From: Phycisphaerae bacterium
GTDB taxonomy: Bacteria; Planctomycetota; Phycisphaerae; Sedimentisphaerales; Anaerobacaceae
Assembly (NCBI GenBank): GCA_017993835.1
Contig: JAGOLX010000019.1
Span: forward strand, 39,492 to 103,491
Direction of reading: 5' to 3'
DNA length: 64,000 nucleotides
The notes under the pieces were generated by a model. It did no database searches. It was not told the origin of the DNA and saw only the letters and a list, made by a program, of their open reading frames with translations. The position numbers and the translations under genes are program-made. Below, in pieces: positions 7,908 through 15,818 of the stretch (positions are counted from its first letter, which is position 1; each line of letters starts with the position of its first letter).

Positions 7908-9779
7908 TCACTTGTCGTCCGGCCTGATGACGCCCAGATACCGGCCCAGCCAGTAGGGGAGCAGGTAGATGTCGCCGCTGTATTCCTCGCGGCCGCCGTC
8001 GCCCCCGTCGAGACGAAAGGCGTTGCCGTTGAACTTGCTCATGGGCCGCTCGTCAGGGGGCTGCACGATCTTGGTGGTCTGCTCGCGGAAGTTGGCCGGC
8101 AGCGAGTCCAGGTCCTCCCGAGAGCTGTTCTGGATGGTCCAACTGATCGTGTCCAGAGGGAACTGCTGGAGGGTCCAGATGGATTCCGCGAGGTCGAAAT
8201 CCTCGGCGCCGGTCGCGGCGTAGAAGAAGTCCCAGAGCGGGTTCTTCTCGGGCCGCTCGATTTGCCAGTGGTCGCGAATGGCCTGGCGGTACCTCTCCCG
8301 CAGTTCCGGCGTGAACGCGTACCGATGCAGGTTCCAGTAGCTCAGGAACGCCAGCTCGTCATCGGAGTGATTCCACTCCGTCGTGAGATCGATGCCCGAG
8401 ACCTGGCCCAGCTCGCCGACCGGGATCATGATGTTGTCGAGATAGCCGTGCTGCTCGATCAGCTCGAATGCCTTTTGCCGATAGACCTCCTTGCCTGTGA
8501 AGTGATACGCGGTCTGGAGGAAGGCGATGATCTCGACGGAGTTCAATCGCCGGTCGCCCACCTGGCGGGGAAACTGGTTCACGTACTCGGGGTTCCAGCG
8601 GCCCCATAGGGTGGGCTTGCCGTCGTAATCGACCAGATACCAGTCGTGCCGGACGATGTGGTCCATGATCGCGTCGATGAGCGCGACCGCTCGCTTCTTC
8701 CAGGCATCATCGGGTACAATCTCCGCGAAAATCGCGTAGACGAAGAAGTGCCCGACGATCTCGTCGCTGCTGGTGGTTCCCTTCCAGGACCACTGCCCGT
8801 CCGGCGTATTGTGCCAGTGCTGCCTGTCCGCCACTTGGTACCCGGCCCGCTCGAAGGACCTCGCAGGAAAGCCCTCGATGCCCGTGATTTCGCTGAGCCG
8901 CTCCATTGCTTCGAAGGATTCGCAGCAGTTGAGCAGGGCCTCGTCGGACTTGGTCACGGCGTATCGGAACAGCTCGCCGGCCAGGTACATCGCGGTCCAA
9001 AGCCCGTCGTTGTCCTGATCGACGAGCGTCCCGGTCGAGAGGTCGCCCGGCGCGGCCATCTCGAAGGCGCTGTTGAAGCCGAATCGGATGTGCCGCTGGC
9101 GGGTCAACCGGTCGAAATGCTCGGCCTTCTGTGCCAGCGTCATCTTGCGGAAATGGATGATGTTCAAGCCATGCTGCGAGAGGATCAGGACCGAGCCCGC
9201 CTCGCCCGGCCAGATGTCAACGACTGTGTCGTCGAGGAGCCACCGCCTCGACGCATAGTAGTCGATCCGACCGTTGGGCTGCCGCGAGAATGCCCCGATG
9301 GGTGTTCCGAACCAGACGACGTCGCCGATGGTCTGCCGGCATGTCGTGTCAGAGCAGGGCACCCTCTTGAGATCGATACCCTGCGACCCGGCCGTGCTCG
9401 GATCTGTCGGGAGGCGTTCCCCCGAAGTCGCGGTCAAGAGTCGTCCACCCGAGGCGTTGCTCAGGATGTACTTGTCCGTCAGGTACACGAATTGGCCGTT
9501 CCGGATTTCCATGTCCTTGATCTGCATATCGATCAGGGGACGATACTGTCGCTCCGGGCGGAGCGTGCCGGCGTGGACCTGCAAGAGCCCCCTGTCCGAG
9601 AGGACAAGGACCCGGCCATTGCGGTCCATGCGGACCTTCAGCAGCTTTGCCTCTGCCACTTCCGGGGCGAGCGGAATCTGCTCGCTGGAGTCCTGCAGGA
9701 AGGGGCGGTCCACATGGAATCGGGTTGTGTCGGGTGAAGGGACAGCCGTCGCGAGGATGAGCAGGATTCCGACAACCAT
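7908..9779 (-). CDS. Secreted protein of unknown function, propeller-like plus (alpha/alpha)-barrel-like
   Basis: A 623-residue protein with a short hydrophobic N-terminus (MVVGILLILATAVPSP) that should act as a signal peptide. The start at 9779 is well supported by AAGGAGG. Residues of about 40-230 contain repeats such as VLVLSDRGLLQV and SVLILSQHGLNII, like sensor-type beta-propeller blades. From about residue 250 a helical part begins (DNDGLWTAMYLAGELFRYAV, then WSWKGTTSSDEIVGHFF, then WNHSDDELAFLSYWNL), which resembles alpha/alpha barrels of glycoside-processing enzymes. I do not recognise a catalytic pair with confidence. The surrounding carbohydrate enzymes hint at a glycan role. Confidence 0.7.
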   Translation of the reverse strand: MVVGILLILATAVPSPDTTRFHVDRPFLQDSSEQIPLAPEVAEAKLLKVRMDRNGRVLVLSDRGLLQVHAGTLRPERQYRPLIDMQIKDMEIRNGQFVYLTDKYILSNASGGRLLTATSGERLPTDPSTAGSQGIDLKRVPCSDTTCRQTIGDVVWFGTPIGAFSRQPNGRIDYYASRRWLLDDTVVDIWPGEAGSVLILSQHGLNIIHFRKMTLAQKAEHFDRLTRQRHIRFGFNSAFEMAAPGDLSTGTLVDQDNDGLWTAMYLAGELFRYAVTKSDEALLNCCESFEAMERLSEITGIEGFPARSFERAGYQVADRQHWHNTPDGQWSWKGTTSSDEIVGHFFVYAIFAEIVPDDAWKKRAVALIDAIMDHIVRHDWYLVDYDGKPTLWGRWNPEYVNQFPRQVGDRRLNSVEIIAFLQTAYHFTGKEVYRQKAFELIEQHGYLDNIMIPVGELGQVSGIDLTTEWNHSDDELAFLSYWNLHRYAFTPELRERYRQAIRDHWQIERPEKNPLWDFFYAATGAEDFDLAESIWTLQQFPLDTISWTIQNSSREDLDSLPANFREQTTKIVQPPDERPMSKFNGNAFRLDGGDGGREEYSGDIYLLPYWLGRYLGVIRPDDK

Positions 9780-9828
9780 CGCAAACCTCCTTACATGGAT
9801 TCGCCTAATTTTGCATGGGATCGCGGAT

Positions 9829-9872
9829 CTGTCGTCCTTCGCTCTGCTTCGCTCCGTTCAGGATGACAATCG
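9829..9872. repeat. Dispersed repeat, CCTTC..GTTCAGGATGA family, copy 2
   Basis: This copy lies in the short gap upstream of the secreted protein gene and downstream of the C-S lyase gene. It contains CCTTCGCTCTGCTTCGCTCC and then GTTCAGGATGACAATCGCGG. It shares CTCCGTTCAGGATGA with the copy at 7779-7814. Confidence 0.5.
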
Positions 9873-9894
9873 CGGAGATCCATCGTAGTCTGTA

Positions 9895-11052
9895 TCATGC
9901 CGGTCTCCAGTTGCCCACGGCATGTTTCATACGCTCCAAGCCCGCCAGCAGAGTGGCTTGCGGGCAGCCGAAATTCAGCCTGACGAAGCCCTCCCCCAGG
10001 AAGCTGCTCCCATTGGAGACCCCAACTCCGGCCAGCTCGAAGAAGTGTTCGGGATCGGGCAGGCCCAGCGGACGGGTGTCGATCCAGGCCAGGTAGGTCG
10101 CCTGAACGTGGTCCATGGACAGGCCGGCGATCTGCTCATTGACGAACCGATAGACAAGGTCCTCGTTGCCGCGCAGGTAGTCGATGAGAGCCAGTCTCCA
10201 GGGTTCGCAGTCCCGGTAGGCAGCCAGGCATGCGGCGTAGCCCATCGCATTCACGCCGGGAACAATGCCGTGGTGGGCACGGTTGAACTTCGCCCGCAGC
10301 CCGGCGTCCTCAATGATGGCGAACGAGCAGCTCAACCCAGGGATGTTGAAGGTCTTGCTTGGAGCCATCAGCGTGATGGTTCTCGCGGAGATCCCCGGAC
10401 CCAGCGTTGCCGTGGGCGTGTGCAGCCCGCCGTCGAGGGCGAGGTCGCAGTGGATCTCGTCTGAGCACAGGACGATGTCGTGCTTCAGGCAGACCTCCGC
10501 AATCCGCTCGAGCTCCCATCGTTCGAACCGCCTCCCGACCGGGTTGTGCGGATTGCACAGCAGCAGGACGCGAGATCGCGGGGTGATTTCCCGCTCGAAT
10601 CGGTCCGGGTCCATGACGTACAGGCCGTCTTGCCGTGCGAGCGGAACAGTCTTGATGTTCCTGCCTGATCCCGGCGGCGCGGACAGGAACGGCGGGTAGA
10701 TCGGGCTGAAGGCCAGCACGTCGTCGCCCTCCTCGGCGAGGGCCCGACACACGACATTCAGCGCGGAGACGACGCCGGGCATCCAGACGATCCACGAAGG
10801 CTCGATTTCCCATCGGTACTTCTGTGCCATCCGCTGCACGACGACCTGCGTGAGTTCTTCCGGCGGGATGGCGTATCCGAAGACCCCGTGCTCGACCCGG
10901 CGGCGCAACGCGTCCAGAACCGGCTCGGGCGCCTGGAAATCCATGTCCGCCACCCACATCGGGATGACGTCCCGGCCCTTGTACTTCGCCCATTTGAGAC
11001 TGTCGCTGCCACGTCGTTCGACCACGCGGTCGAAGTCAAAACTATTCTTCAT
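9895..11052 (-). CDS. patB: PatB/MalY-type aminotransferase (cystathionine beta-lyase family)
   Basis: A 385-residue fold-type I PLP enzyme. The N-terminus (FDRVVERRGSDSLKW, then PMWVADMDFQAP) is diagnostic of the PatB/MalY branch, which cleaves C-S bonds in cystathionine or cysteine conjugates to give pyruvate, ammonia and a thiol. The PLP lysine is K233 in APSKTFNIPGL, CNPHNPVGR carries the cofactor-contacting Asn, and SDEIHCDL carries the Asp. I prefer the start at 11052 over the one six codons upstream because family similarity begins there. It is divergent from the nitroreductase, with a long inverted repeat between them. Confidence 0.9.
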   Translation of the reverse strand: MKNSFDFDRVVERRGSDSLKWAKYKGRDVIPMWVADMDFQAPEPVLDALRRRVEHGVFGYAIPPEELTQVVVQRMAQKYRWEIEPSWIVWMPGVVSALNVVCRALAEEGDDVLAFSPIYPPFLSAPPGSGRNIKTVPLARQDGLYVMDPDRFEREITPRSRVLLLCNPHNPVGRRFERWELERIAEVCLKHDIVLCSDEIHCDLALDGGLHTPTATLGPGISARTITLMAPSKTFNIPGLSCSFAIIEDAGLRAKFNRAHHGIVPGVNAMGYAACLAAYRDCEPWRLALIDYLRGNEDLVYRFVNEQIAGLSMDHVQATYLAWIDTRPLGLPDPEHFFELAGVGVSNGSSFLGEGFVRLNFGCPQATLLAGLERMKHAVGNWRPA

Positions 11053-11065
11053 GCCCACAAGGCCC

Positions 11066-11171
11066 TTCATTTACTGTTTGCGATGAACGGTTTACAATCG
11101 GTTGCCGGCGCCGCTGCCTTTGGGGCGGCGCGAGCCCAATAGTAAATCGTAAATCGCAAATAGTAAATGAC
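11066..11171. repeat. Long imperfect inverted repeat between divergent genes
   Basis: Arms of 34 bases at 11066-11099 and 11138-11171 are complementary at most positions (for example TTTACTGTTTGCGAT against ATCGCAAATAGTAAA). The loop holds a second GC-rich hairpin (GCGCCGC, later GCGGCGC). The left arm reaches into the region upstream of patB and the right arm ends just before the nitroreductase ribosome site. It looks like a repeat element and may influence both divergent genes. Confidence 0.6.
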
Positions 11172-11183
11172 TTGGGGATCAAC

Positions 11184-11717
11184 ATGATCGAGCTGCTCAG
11201 AGCCCGCCGGAGTATTCGCGAGTACGAAGACCGAGCCATCGAGCCCGAGAAGGTGGAACTGCTGAAGGAAGCGGCGCTGCGCTCGCCTTCATCGAGGAAC
11301 ATTGACCCATGGGAGTTCGTCCTCGTGGACGACCGCGCGCTGCTGAAGAAGCTGTCTCACTGCAAGCCGCACGGCGTGGACTTCCTTGCCCGGGCGCCGC
11401 TGGGCATCGTCATCTGCGCCGACAGTCGGGCCAGCGATGTCTGGATCGAAGACTGCTCCATCGCCGCGATCCTCGTGCAAATGACCGCCCAGTCGATCGG
11501 CCTGGGCAGTTGCTGGATCCAGGTGCGGAACCGGATGTACGACGGCGTGATGAGTTCCGAGCAGTACGTCCAGACACTGCTGGCGGTCCCCGAACACATG
11601 AAGGTCGAGTGCATCATCGCCGTGGGCTATCCGGGCGAGCAACGCGAGCCGCTCCCGGCGGGAAGCCTCAAGGTCGCGAAGATCCGGACGAATGTCGTTG
11701 CCCAAGGTGAACCATGA
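11184..11717 (+). CDS. Nitroreductase family flavoprotein
   Basis: A 177-residue protein with the nitroreductase opening MIELLRARRSIREYEDRAIE and the FMN-binding SPSSRNIDPWEFVLV. Later come AAILVQMTAQSIGLGSCWIQ and the C-terminal IIAVGYPGE. These enzymes bind FMN and use NAD(P)H to reduce nitro or quinone compounds. The physiological substrate of this small, single-domain type is usually unknown. The ATG at 11184 is chosen over an upstream in-frame TTG because GGGG lies at the right distance before it. The stop overlaps the next gene by four bases (ATGA). Confidence 0.88.
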   Translation: MIELLRARRSIREYEDRAIEPEKVELLKEAALRSPSSRNIDPWEFVLVDDRALLKKLSHCKPHGVDFLARAPLGIVICADSRASDVWIEDCSIAAILVQMTAQSIGLGSCWIQVRNRMYDGVMSSEQYVQTLLAVPEHMKVECIIAVGYPGEQREPLPAGSLKVAKIRTNVVAQGEP

Positions 11718-12433
11718 ACCAGGTTGTTCTTCTGCTCCAGATGGCGTTGTGGACCTTTCCCCAAGCCGCCGATGCGTCTGTGTTTCCGACGGCGACGCCA
11801 GAGCAGTACCTGGCGACTGTCACGGCGGAGCTGACGCGTCAGTGGCCGCAGAACCGCACGGTCCATATCGTCTGCCACGGTCACAGCGTGCCCGCGGGGT
11901 ATTTCAAAACGCCGGTCGTGGAAACCTTCAACGCCTATCCGCACCTGCTGCACGTGGGGGTGAAGGAGCGATTCCCGTACGCGGTGGTGAACGTGATCGT
12001 CACGGCCATCGGGGGAGAGAACGCGGAGTCCGGGGCGAAACGCTTCGAACGCGACGTGTTGGCGCTGCGACCGGACGTCGTCACTATCGACTACGGGCTC
12101 AATGACCGCGGCATCGGTCTGTCGCGAGCGGAAGCCGCGTGGAAATCGATGATCTCGCAAGCCAACGCCGCGGGGGTCAAGGTGGTCCTTCTGACGCCTA
12201 CGCCGGACATGGCGGCGAAGCTCGACGATCCGGCTGATCCTCTCAATCAACACGCGGAACAGATCCGCCGCCTGGCGCGGGAGAACGACGTTGCCCTCGT
12301 CGATAGTCTGGCCCGGTTCCAGGACCGCCTTCATGCAGGCGAGCCCCTGGACTCCTTCATGTCGCAGGGCAACCACCCGAACCGCAAAGGACACGAGGTC
12401 GTTGCGGCCGAGCTACTCAAGTGGTTTCACTGA
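11714..12433 (+). CDS. SGNH/GDSL-type hydrolase with variant catalytic block
   Basis: A 239-residue protein. Block I is CHGHSVPAGYF (Ser in GHS instead of GDS), block III is IDYGLNDRG (the oxyanion Asn) and block V is SQGNHPNRKGH with the catalytic His. The usual Asp three residues before that His is Gln here, so the enzyme may use a Ser-His dyad. SGNH enzymes are esterases, often acting on acetylated sugars. The first 22 residues are weakly hydrophobic and may direct export. The start overlaps the nitroreductase stop (ATGA), and the 3' end overlaps the convergent rhamnosidase gene by seven bases. Confidence 0.8.
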   Translation: MNQVVLLLQMALWTFPQAADASVFPTATPEQYLATVTAELTRQWPQNRTVHIVCHGHSVPAGYFKTPVVETFNAYPHLLHVGVKERFPYAVVNVIVTAIGGENAESGAKRFERDVLALRPDVVTIDYGLNDRGIGLSRAEAAWKSMISQANAAGVKVVLLTPTPDMAAKLDDPADPLNQHAEQIRRLARENDVALVDSLARFQDRLHAGEPLDSFMSQGNHPNRKGHEVVAAELLKWFH

Positions 12434-14856
12434 ATCGCGATGTCGGACGGGCTGTCGTTCTGCAGAACGTATCCGGCGGGGACCTCGACATGGCAGAGGG
12501 TTTTCCCCGCGTCCTTCCACCAGCGAACGACGACCGGTCCCTGCGGCGTCATGAGCTTGCCCTCGCACCAGTCCAGGCCGACGTCCGCAATCTTCAGGTG
12601 AACGGTCTTCCTCTGAGTGTCCACTCCGCGGATGCCCACGAGATCGCGATAGAAGGTGTGGGCGACGTGCGAGGCGAATCCGTGATTGCAGCTTGCTTCG
12701 GCGCCGTTGTTCTCCCATAGCGTGCCCGTCCGGTCGGCCATGTAGAGGTAGTAGTCGGCGAGTTCCTTCTTGATCTGGGCGGGCCGGTTATAGCGACTCA
12801 AGAGCTCGAATCGCAGGTAGTTGCCGACGAAGGCGTTGGCGGGATGGACCTCGGGGAAGGCGCCGGTAGCTTTCCGCTCAGGGCCGAACTGGTTGACCAG
12901 GCGGTCCCAGAGCTGGGCGTGGGTCTGCGGCGTGGCCACGTCGAAGAAGAACGCGAAGTACTGGCACACCTCGCTGCGGTTGCGCGTGACCTCCAGCCGG
13001 CCGTCCTTGCGGACCGCGTTGTCCACGAAGAACTCGCCGTCGAATGATTGCCGACGGATCGTTTCGCGGATCTGCTCGGCCTCCTCGCTGAGGCTCGGTT
13101 CGTCGTACATCCGCCCGGCGGCATCCAGTGCCGCGGCGTACAGCATGTTGCTCGGATAGCTCACGTCCTGCACGAAGCTGTTGGCCTTGGACCACTCGAC
13201 GAAGACCCAGCTCTGGAGTTTCTCGAGCAGGCCGTCGCGGTTCTTGAACTGCTGGAAGTAGTCGTTGAGGGCCTGGAGTCTCGGTTGCAGGTCGGCCACC
13301 AGCTTGTGGTCGCCGCTGCGGGCCTGGTATTCCTCGAGTTCGACGACGAACCAGATCGCCCAGTTGGGGATGAAGATGCCGTCGTAGTGGTCGGCCGGGT
13401 AGCACATGGGCAGCATGCCCTCGGGCAGGTGGGCGAAACTGGGCGGGAGGAGAAAGTTCTCCAGGAAGTTCGTCTCGATCTTCGTATTGCCGCACAGGTC
13501 GAAGGCGACGCGGGAGGTGAAGAAGCTGTCGCAGAGCCAGCCGGCTCGCTCCCGCGAGGGACAATCCATGAAGATATCAACCGCATTCTGGCGGAACGTC
13601 TGCCTCGCGGCGTCGAAGATCCGGTTCAATCGCGGGTCGCTGCACGAGAAGGTCGCCTCATCCACCTCGGGATTGGCGTATTCCCGCAGATAGAGGCCCT
13701 TGACCTCGCAGTCGCCCGCCAGGACGTTCAGCTTGAGATATCGCAGCGTATAGGGTTCGAAGGACTCCAGACGATACGTGCCGGGTTGCAGCTCGTAGCA
13801 GACCGCATTGGCGCAGCCGAGCCGTTTGGAGTCCACGTCGTCCTGGGTGAGAACTTCGTCGAATGTGACATAGAGCGTCGTCGGCTTGGAGCATCGGACC
13901 CGTGCTCCGAGGAATCCGGTGAGATTTGTCCCCAGGTCGGCGATGGCAAAGGCGTTCTCGCCCAATGCGATGGCCTCATCGGGCTGGTGGAGTCTCTCTG
14001 TCTTGCTCGTGAAGACGGAGCGGATCTTCTGTAGTTCGGTCGTCTGCACGATTTCCAGTTCGGCCTCCGGATAGCCCTTCAATTGCGGCCCGACGTTCGT
14101 CAGCGAGCGGTCCTTCCACACGTTGGTCACAGGGACATTGCGCTGGAGCGTCCCCGTGGACAGGAGCCGAACGGGCTGGCGGGTCAGGAACTGCGGATAT
14201 GCCACGCGCCGGACGAGGAGTCCTCGCGCGGGGGTCGCCGAGCAGGGGGCCTTGTCGGCCTGTGCGATGGGCCGATCCCACCACCGATCGTCTCCCTCGC
14301 GCAGGCGGTAGTACTCGGTGAAGGGACGCTGGAAGCTGAATCGCTGCACCTTCTGCACGCGGTGCGGGAGGACCTTCGCGTCGAAAGGGACCCCCTCGCC
14401 GGCGGTCGAGGCCAGGACGGTCCCATCGCAGACCACCTCCGCCTGGAGGAAGGCGGGCTCGTCGAGCAGGTAGTAGCTGTTGGCGTTGTAGCCCGCCGCT
14501 TCGATGGCGATGACGTTGTTCCTCTCGCGAAGGAGGCTCTGGAGGGGCCACTCATCGACGCGGGACCAGCCGTGAGGGCCTCGGGCGGGTCCGTGTCCCA
14601 CGAAGGTCCCGTTCACGTACAGGCGGTAGAGGGTCGATGCTGTGAGGCGAATGATGGATCGGTCCGGGGCGGGACAATCGAAGGCGGCGCGGAATCCCAC
14701 GAACAGGTTCATTTCTGTCTGTCGGTCCGTGACCCAGATGGGCTTGGCAGAGGCGAACGATGCTTTCTCTGCCTGGGCATATCCTCCCGGCGCCAGCAGC
14801 GACGTTGTCAGGATGGCGACAAGCGTGGCATTGCGAACGAATCTGGTATCTGTCAT
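12427..14856 (-). CDS. GH78 family alpha-L-rhamnosidase-like protein, secreted
   Basis: An 809-residue protein with a signal peptide ending near GGYAQA. N-terminal beta domains include RLYVNGTFVGHGPARGP, the lectin-like fold typical of GH78. The (alpha/alpha)6 barrel begins near residue 400. The motif DCPSRERAGWLCD gives D431, E436 and D443, with the same 5 and 12 residue spacing as the acidic cluster of characterised bacterial GH78 rhamnosidases. WENNG supplies E715 at the place of the fourth acidic residue. GH78 enzymes remove terminal alpha-L-rhamnose by inversion. AAGGGG precedes the start. The neighbouring SGNH hydrolase could deacetylate the same kind of polymer, but this is inference. 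Confidence 0.88.
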   Translation of the reverse strand: MTDTRFVRNATLVAILTTSLLAPGGYAQAEKASFASAKPIWVTDRQTEMNLFVGFRAAFDCPAPDRSIIRLTASTLYRLYVNGTFVGHGPARGPHGWSRVDEWPLQSLLRERNNVIAIEAAGYNANSYYLLDEPAFLQAEVVCDGTVLASTAGEGVPFDAKVLPHRVQKVQRFSFQRPFTEYYRLREGDDRWWDRPIAQADKAPCSATPARGLLVRRVAYPQFLTRQPVRLLSTGTLQRNVPVTNVWKDRSLTNVGPQLKGYPEAELEIVQTTELQKIRSVFTSKTERLHQPDEAIALGENAFAIADLGTNLTGFLGARVRCSKPTTLYVTFDEVLTQDDVDSKRLGCANAVCYELQPGTYRLESFEPYTLRYLKLNVLAGDCEVKGLYLREYANPEVDEATFSCSDPRLNRIFDAARQTFRQNAVDIFMDCPSRERAGWLCDSFFTSRVAFDLCGNTKIETNFLENFLLPPSFAHLPEGMLPMCYPADHYDGIFIPNWAIWFVVELEEYQARSGDHKLVADLQPRLQALNDYFQQFKNRDGLLEKLQSWVFVEWSKANSFVQDVSYPSNMLYAAALDAAGRMYDEPSLSEEAEQIRETIRRQSFDGEFFVDNAVRKDGRLEVTRNRSEVCQYFAFFFDVATPQTHAQLWDRLVNQFGPERKATGAFPEVHPANAFVGNYLRFELLSRYNRPAQIKKELADYYLYMADRTGTLWENNGAEASCNHGFASHVAHTFYRDLVGIRGVDTQRKTVHLKIADVGLDWCEGKLMTPQGPVVVRWWKDAGKTLCHVEVPAGYVLQNDSPSDIAIQ

Positions 14857-15145
14857 GATCTTGCCCCTTCAAATCGATTTTCGCGTATGAAAACGCGATT
14901 CGGACCTTTGTGCAAGGCGGCGTGCGTTTTTTTTGATTTTCTTTTTGCGTGGCGCGTCTATCCCAGAGAAGGAGATGCGGCACGGGCCGGTGGTCCGTGC
15001 CCTCTGCCCGGCTTCGCCATGCCATGTGGGTTCCCGCTTGACAGGGCGCCGAGCGGGCGGTACAGATGCCGACATCCTGCTTCAAGCGGCCTCGTGCCTC
15101 CTGTGGAGGGAGGAACGCCGCGAGACCCGATGAAAGGGCACGACA
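14857..15145. other. Divergent intergenic region upstream of rhamnosidase and flotillin operon
   Basis: This 289-base gap must hold promoters for both divergent transcripts. A T-rich tract (TTTTTTTTGATTTTCTTTTT near 14928-14948) stands out against the GC-rich background. I could not identify convincing -35/-10 pairs. Confidence 0.4.
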
Positions 15146-15817
15146 ATGATCGAGTTTGTCACAGCCGCCTTTGCACTGCCGAATGTGGTGTTCACGTCGC
15201 TGCTGCTGGTCTGTGGGCTCTACTGGATCATGGTGATCCTCGGAGTGCTCGACGTCGACGTGTTCCATGTCGATCTCGGAGATGGCGGCTTCGACGCCGA
15301 TGCGGACGTGGACGTGGATTCCGGGGTGGATGCAGGCGGGTTAGAGCCCGGCGTCCTCCACTCGATCCTGCACTTCTTCTACCTGGGCGAGGTCCCGACG
15401 ATGCTCCTGGTGAGCGTCATGGTCCTGAGCCTGTGGACCTTCTCCATGCTCGGCAACCACTACCTGAATCCCCAGGGTTCAGTGGCGATGATGGTTGCGG
15501 TCTTCTTCGGCGATCTGGCGATCAGCACGCTCGTGCTGCGATTCGTCGCTTTTCCACTGCGGAAACTGTACATTCTGCTCAACAAGGACTACAATGCCCC
15601 GAGTGACGTGGTGGGACAGGCGTGTCGTGTGGTCACGACCCAGGTGACAAACGAGAAGATGGGGCAGGTGGAGGTGCCCACGAAGGGAGCCCCCATCTTA
15701 CTGAACGCGATGGCTCGCGACGCGCATGTGTTCCAAAGAGGCGAATCGGCGGTCGTCGTAAAAAAGGATGGCGATAAGGGAATTTATCTAATAGCCCCCA
15801 TGAAGTTGGAGAGATGA
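15146..15817 (+). CDS. YqiJ-like membrane protein with C-terminal OB-fold
   Basis: A 223-residue protein. It has an N-terminal membrane helix (TSLLLVCGLYWIMVILGVL), an acidic Asp/Val loop (about 35-65) and two more helices (TMLLVSVMVLSLWTFSML and MMVAVFFGDLAISTLVLRF). The last 70 residues form a beta-rich NfeD-type OB-fold (VVGQACRVVTTQVTNEKMGQ). The stretch ILHFFYLGEVPTMLLV parallels the matching part of E. coli YqiJ. NfeD/YqiJ proteins are typical partners of flotillins, and the flotillin gene follows after one base. The pair probably forms a membrane scaffold. Confidence 0.8.
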   Translation: MIEFVTAAFALPNVVFTSLLLVCGLYWIMVILGVLDVDVFHVDLGDGGFDADADVDVDSGVDAGGLEPGVLHSILHFFYLGEVPTMLLVSVMVLSLWTFSMLGNHYLNPQGSVAMMVAVFFGDLAISTLVLRFVAFPLRKLYILLNKDYNAPSDVVGQACRVVTTQVTNEKMGQVEVPTKGAPILLNAMARDAHVFQRGESAVVVKKDGDKGIYLIAPMKLER

Positions 15818-15818
15818 C

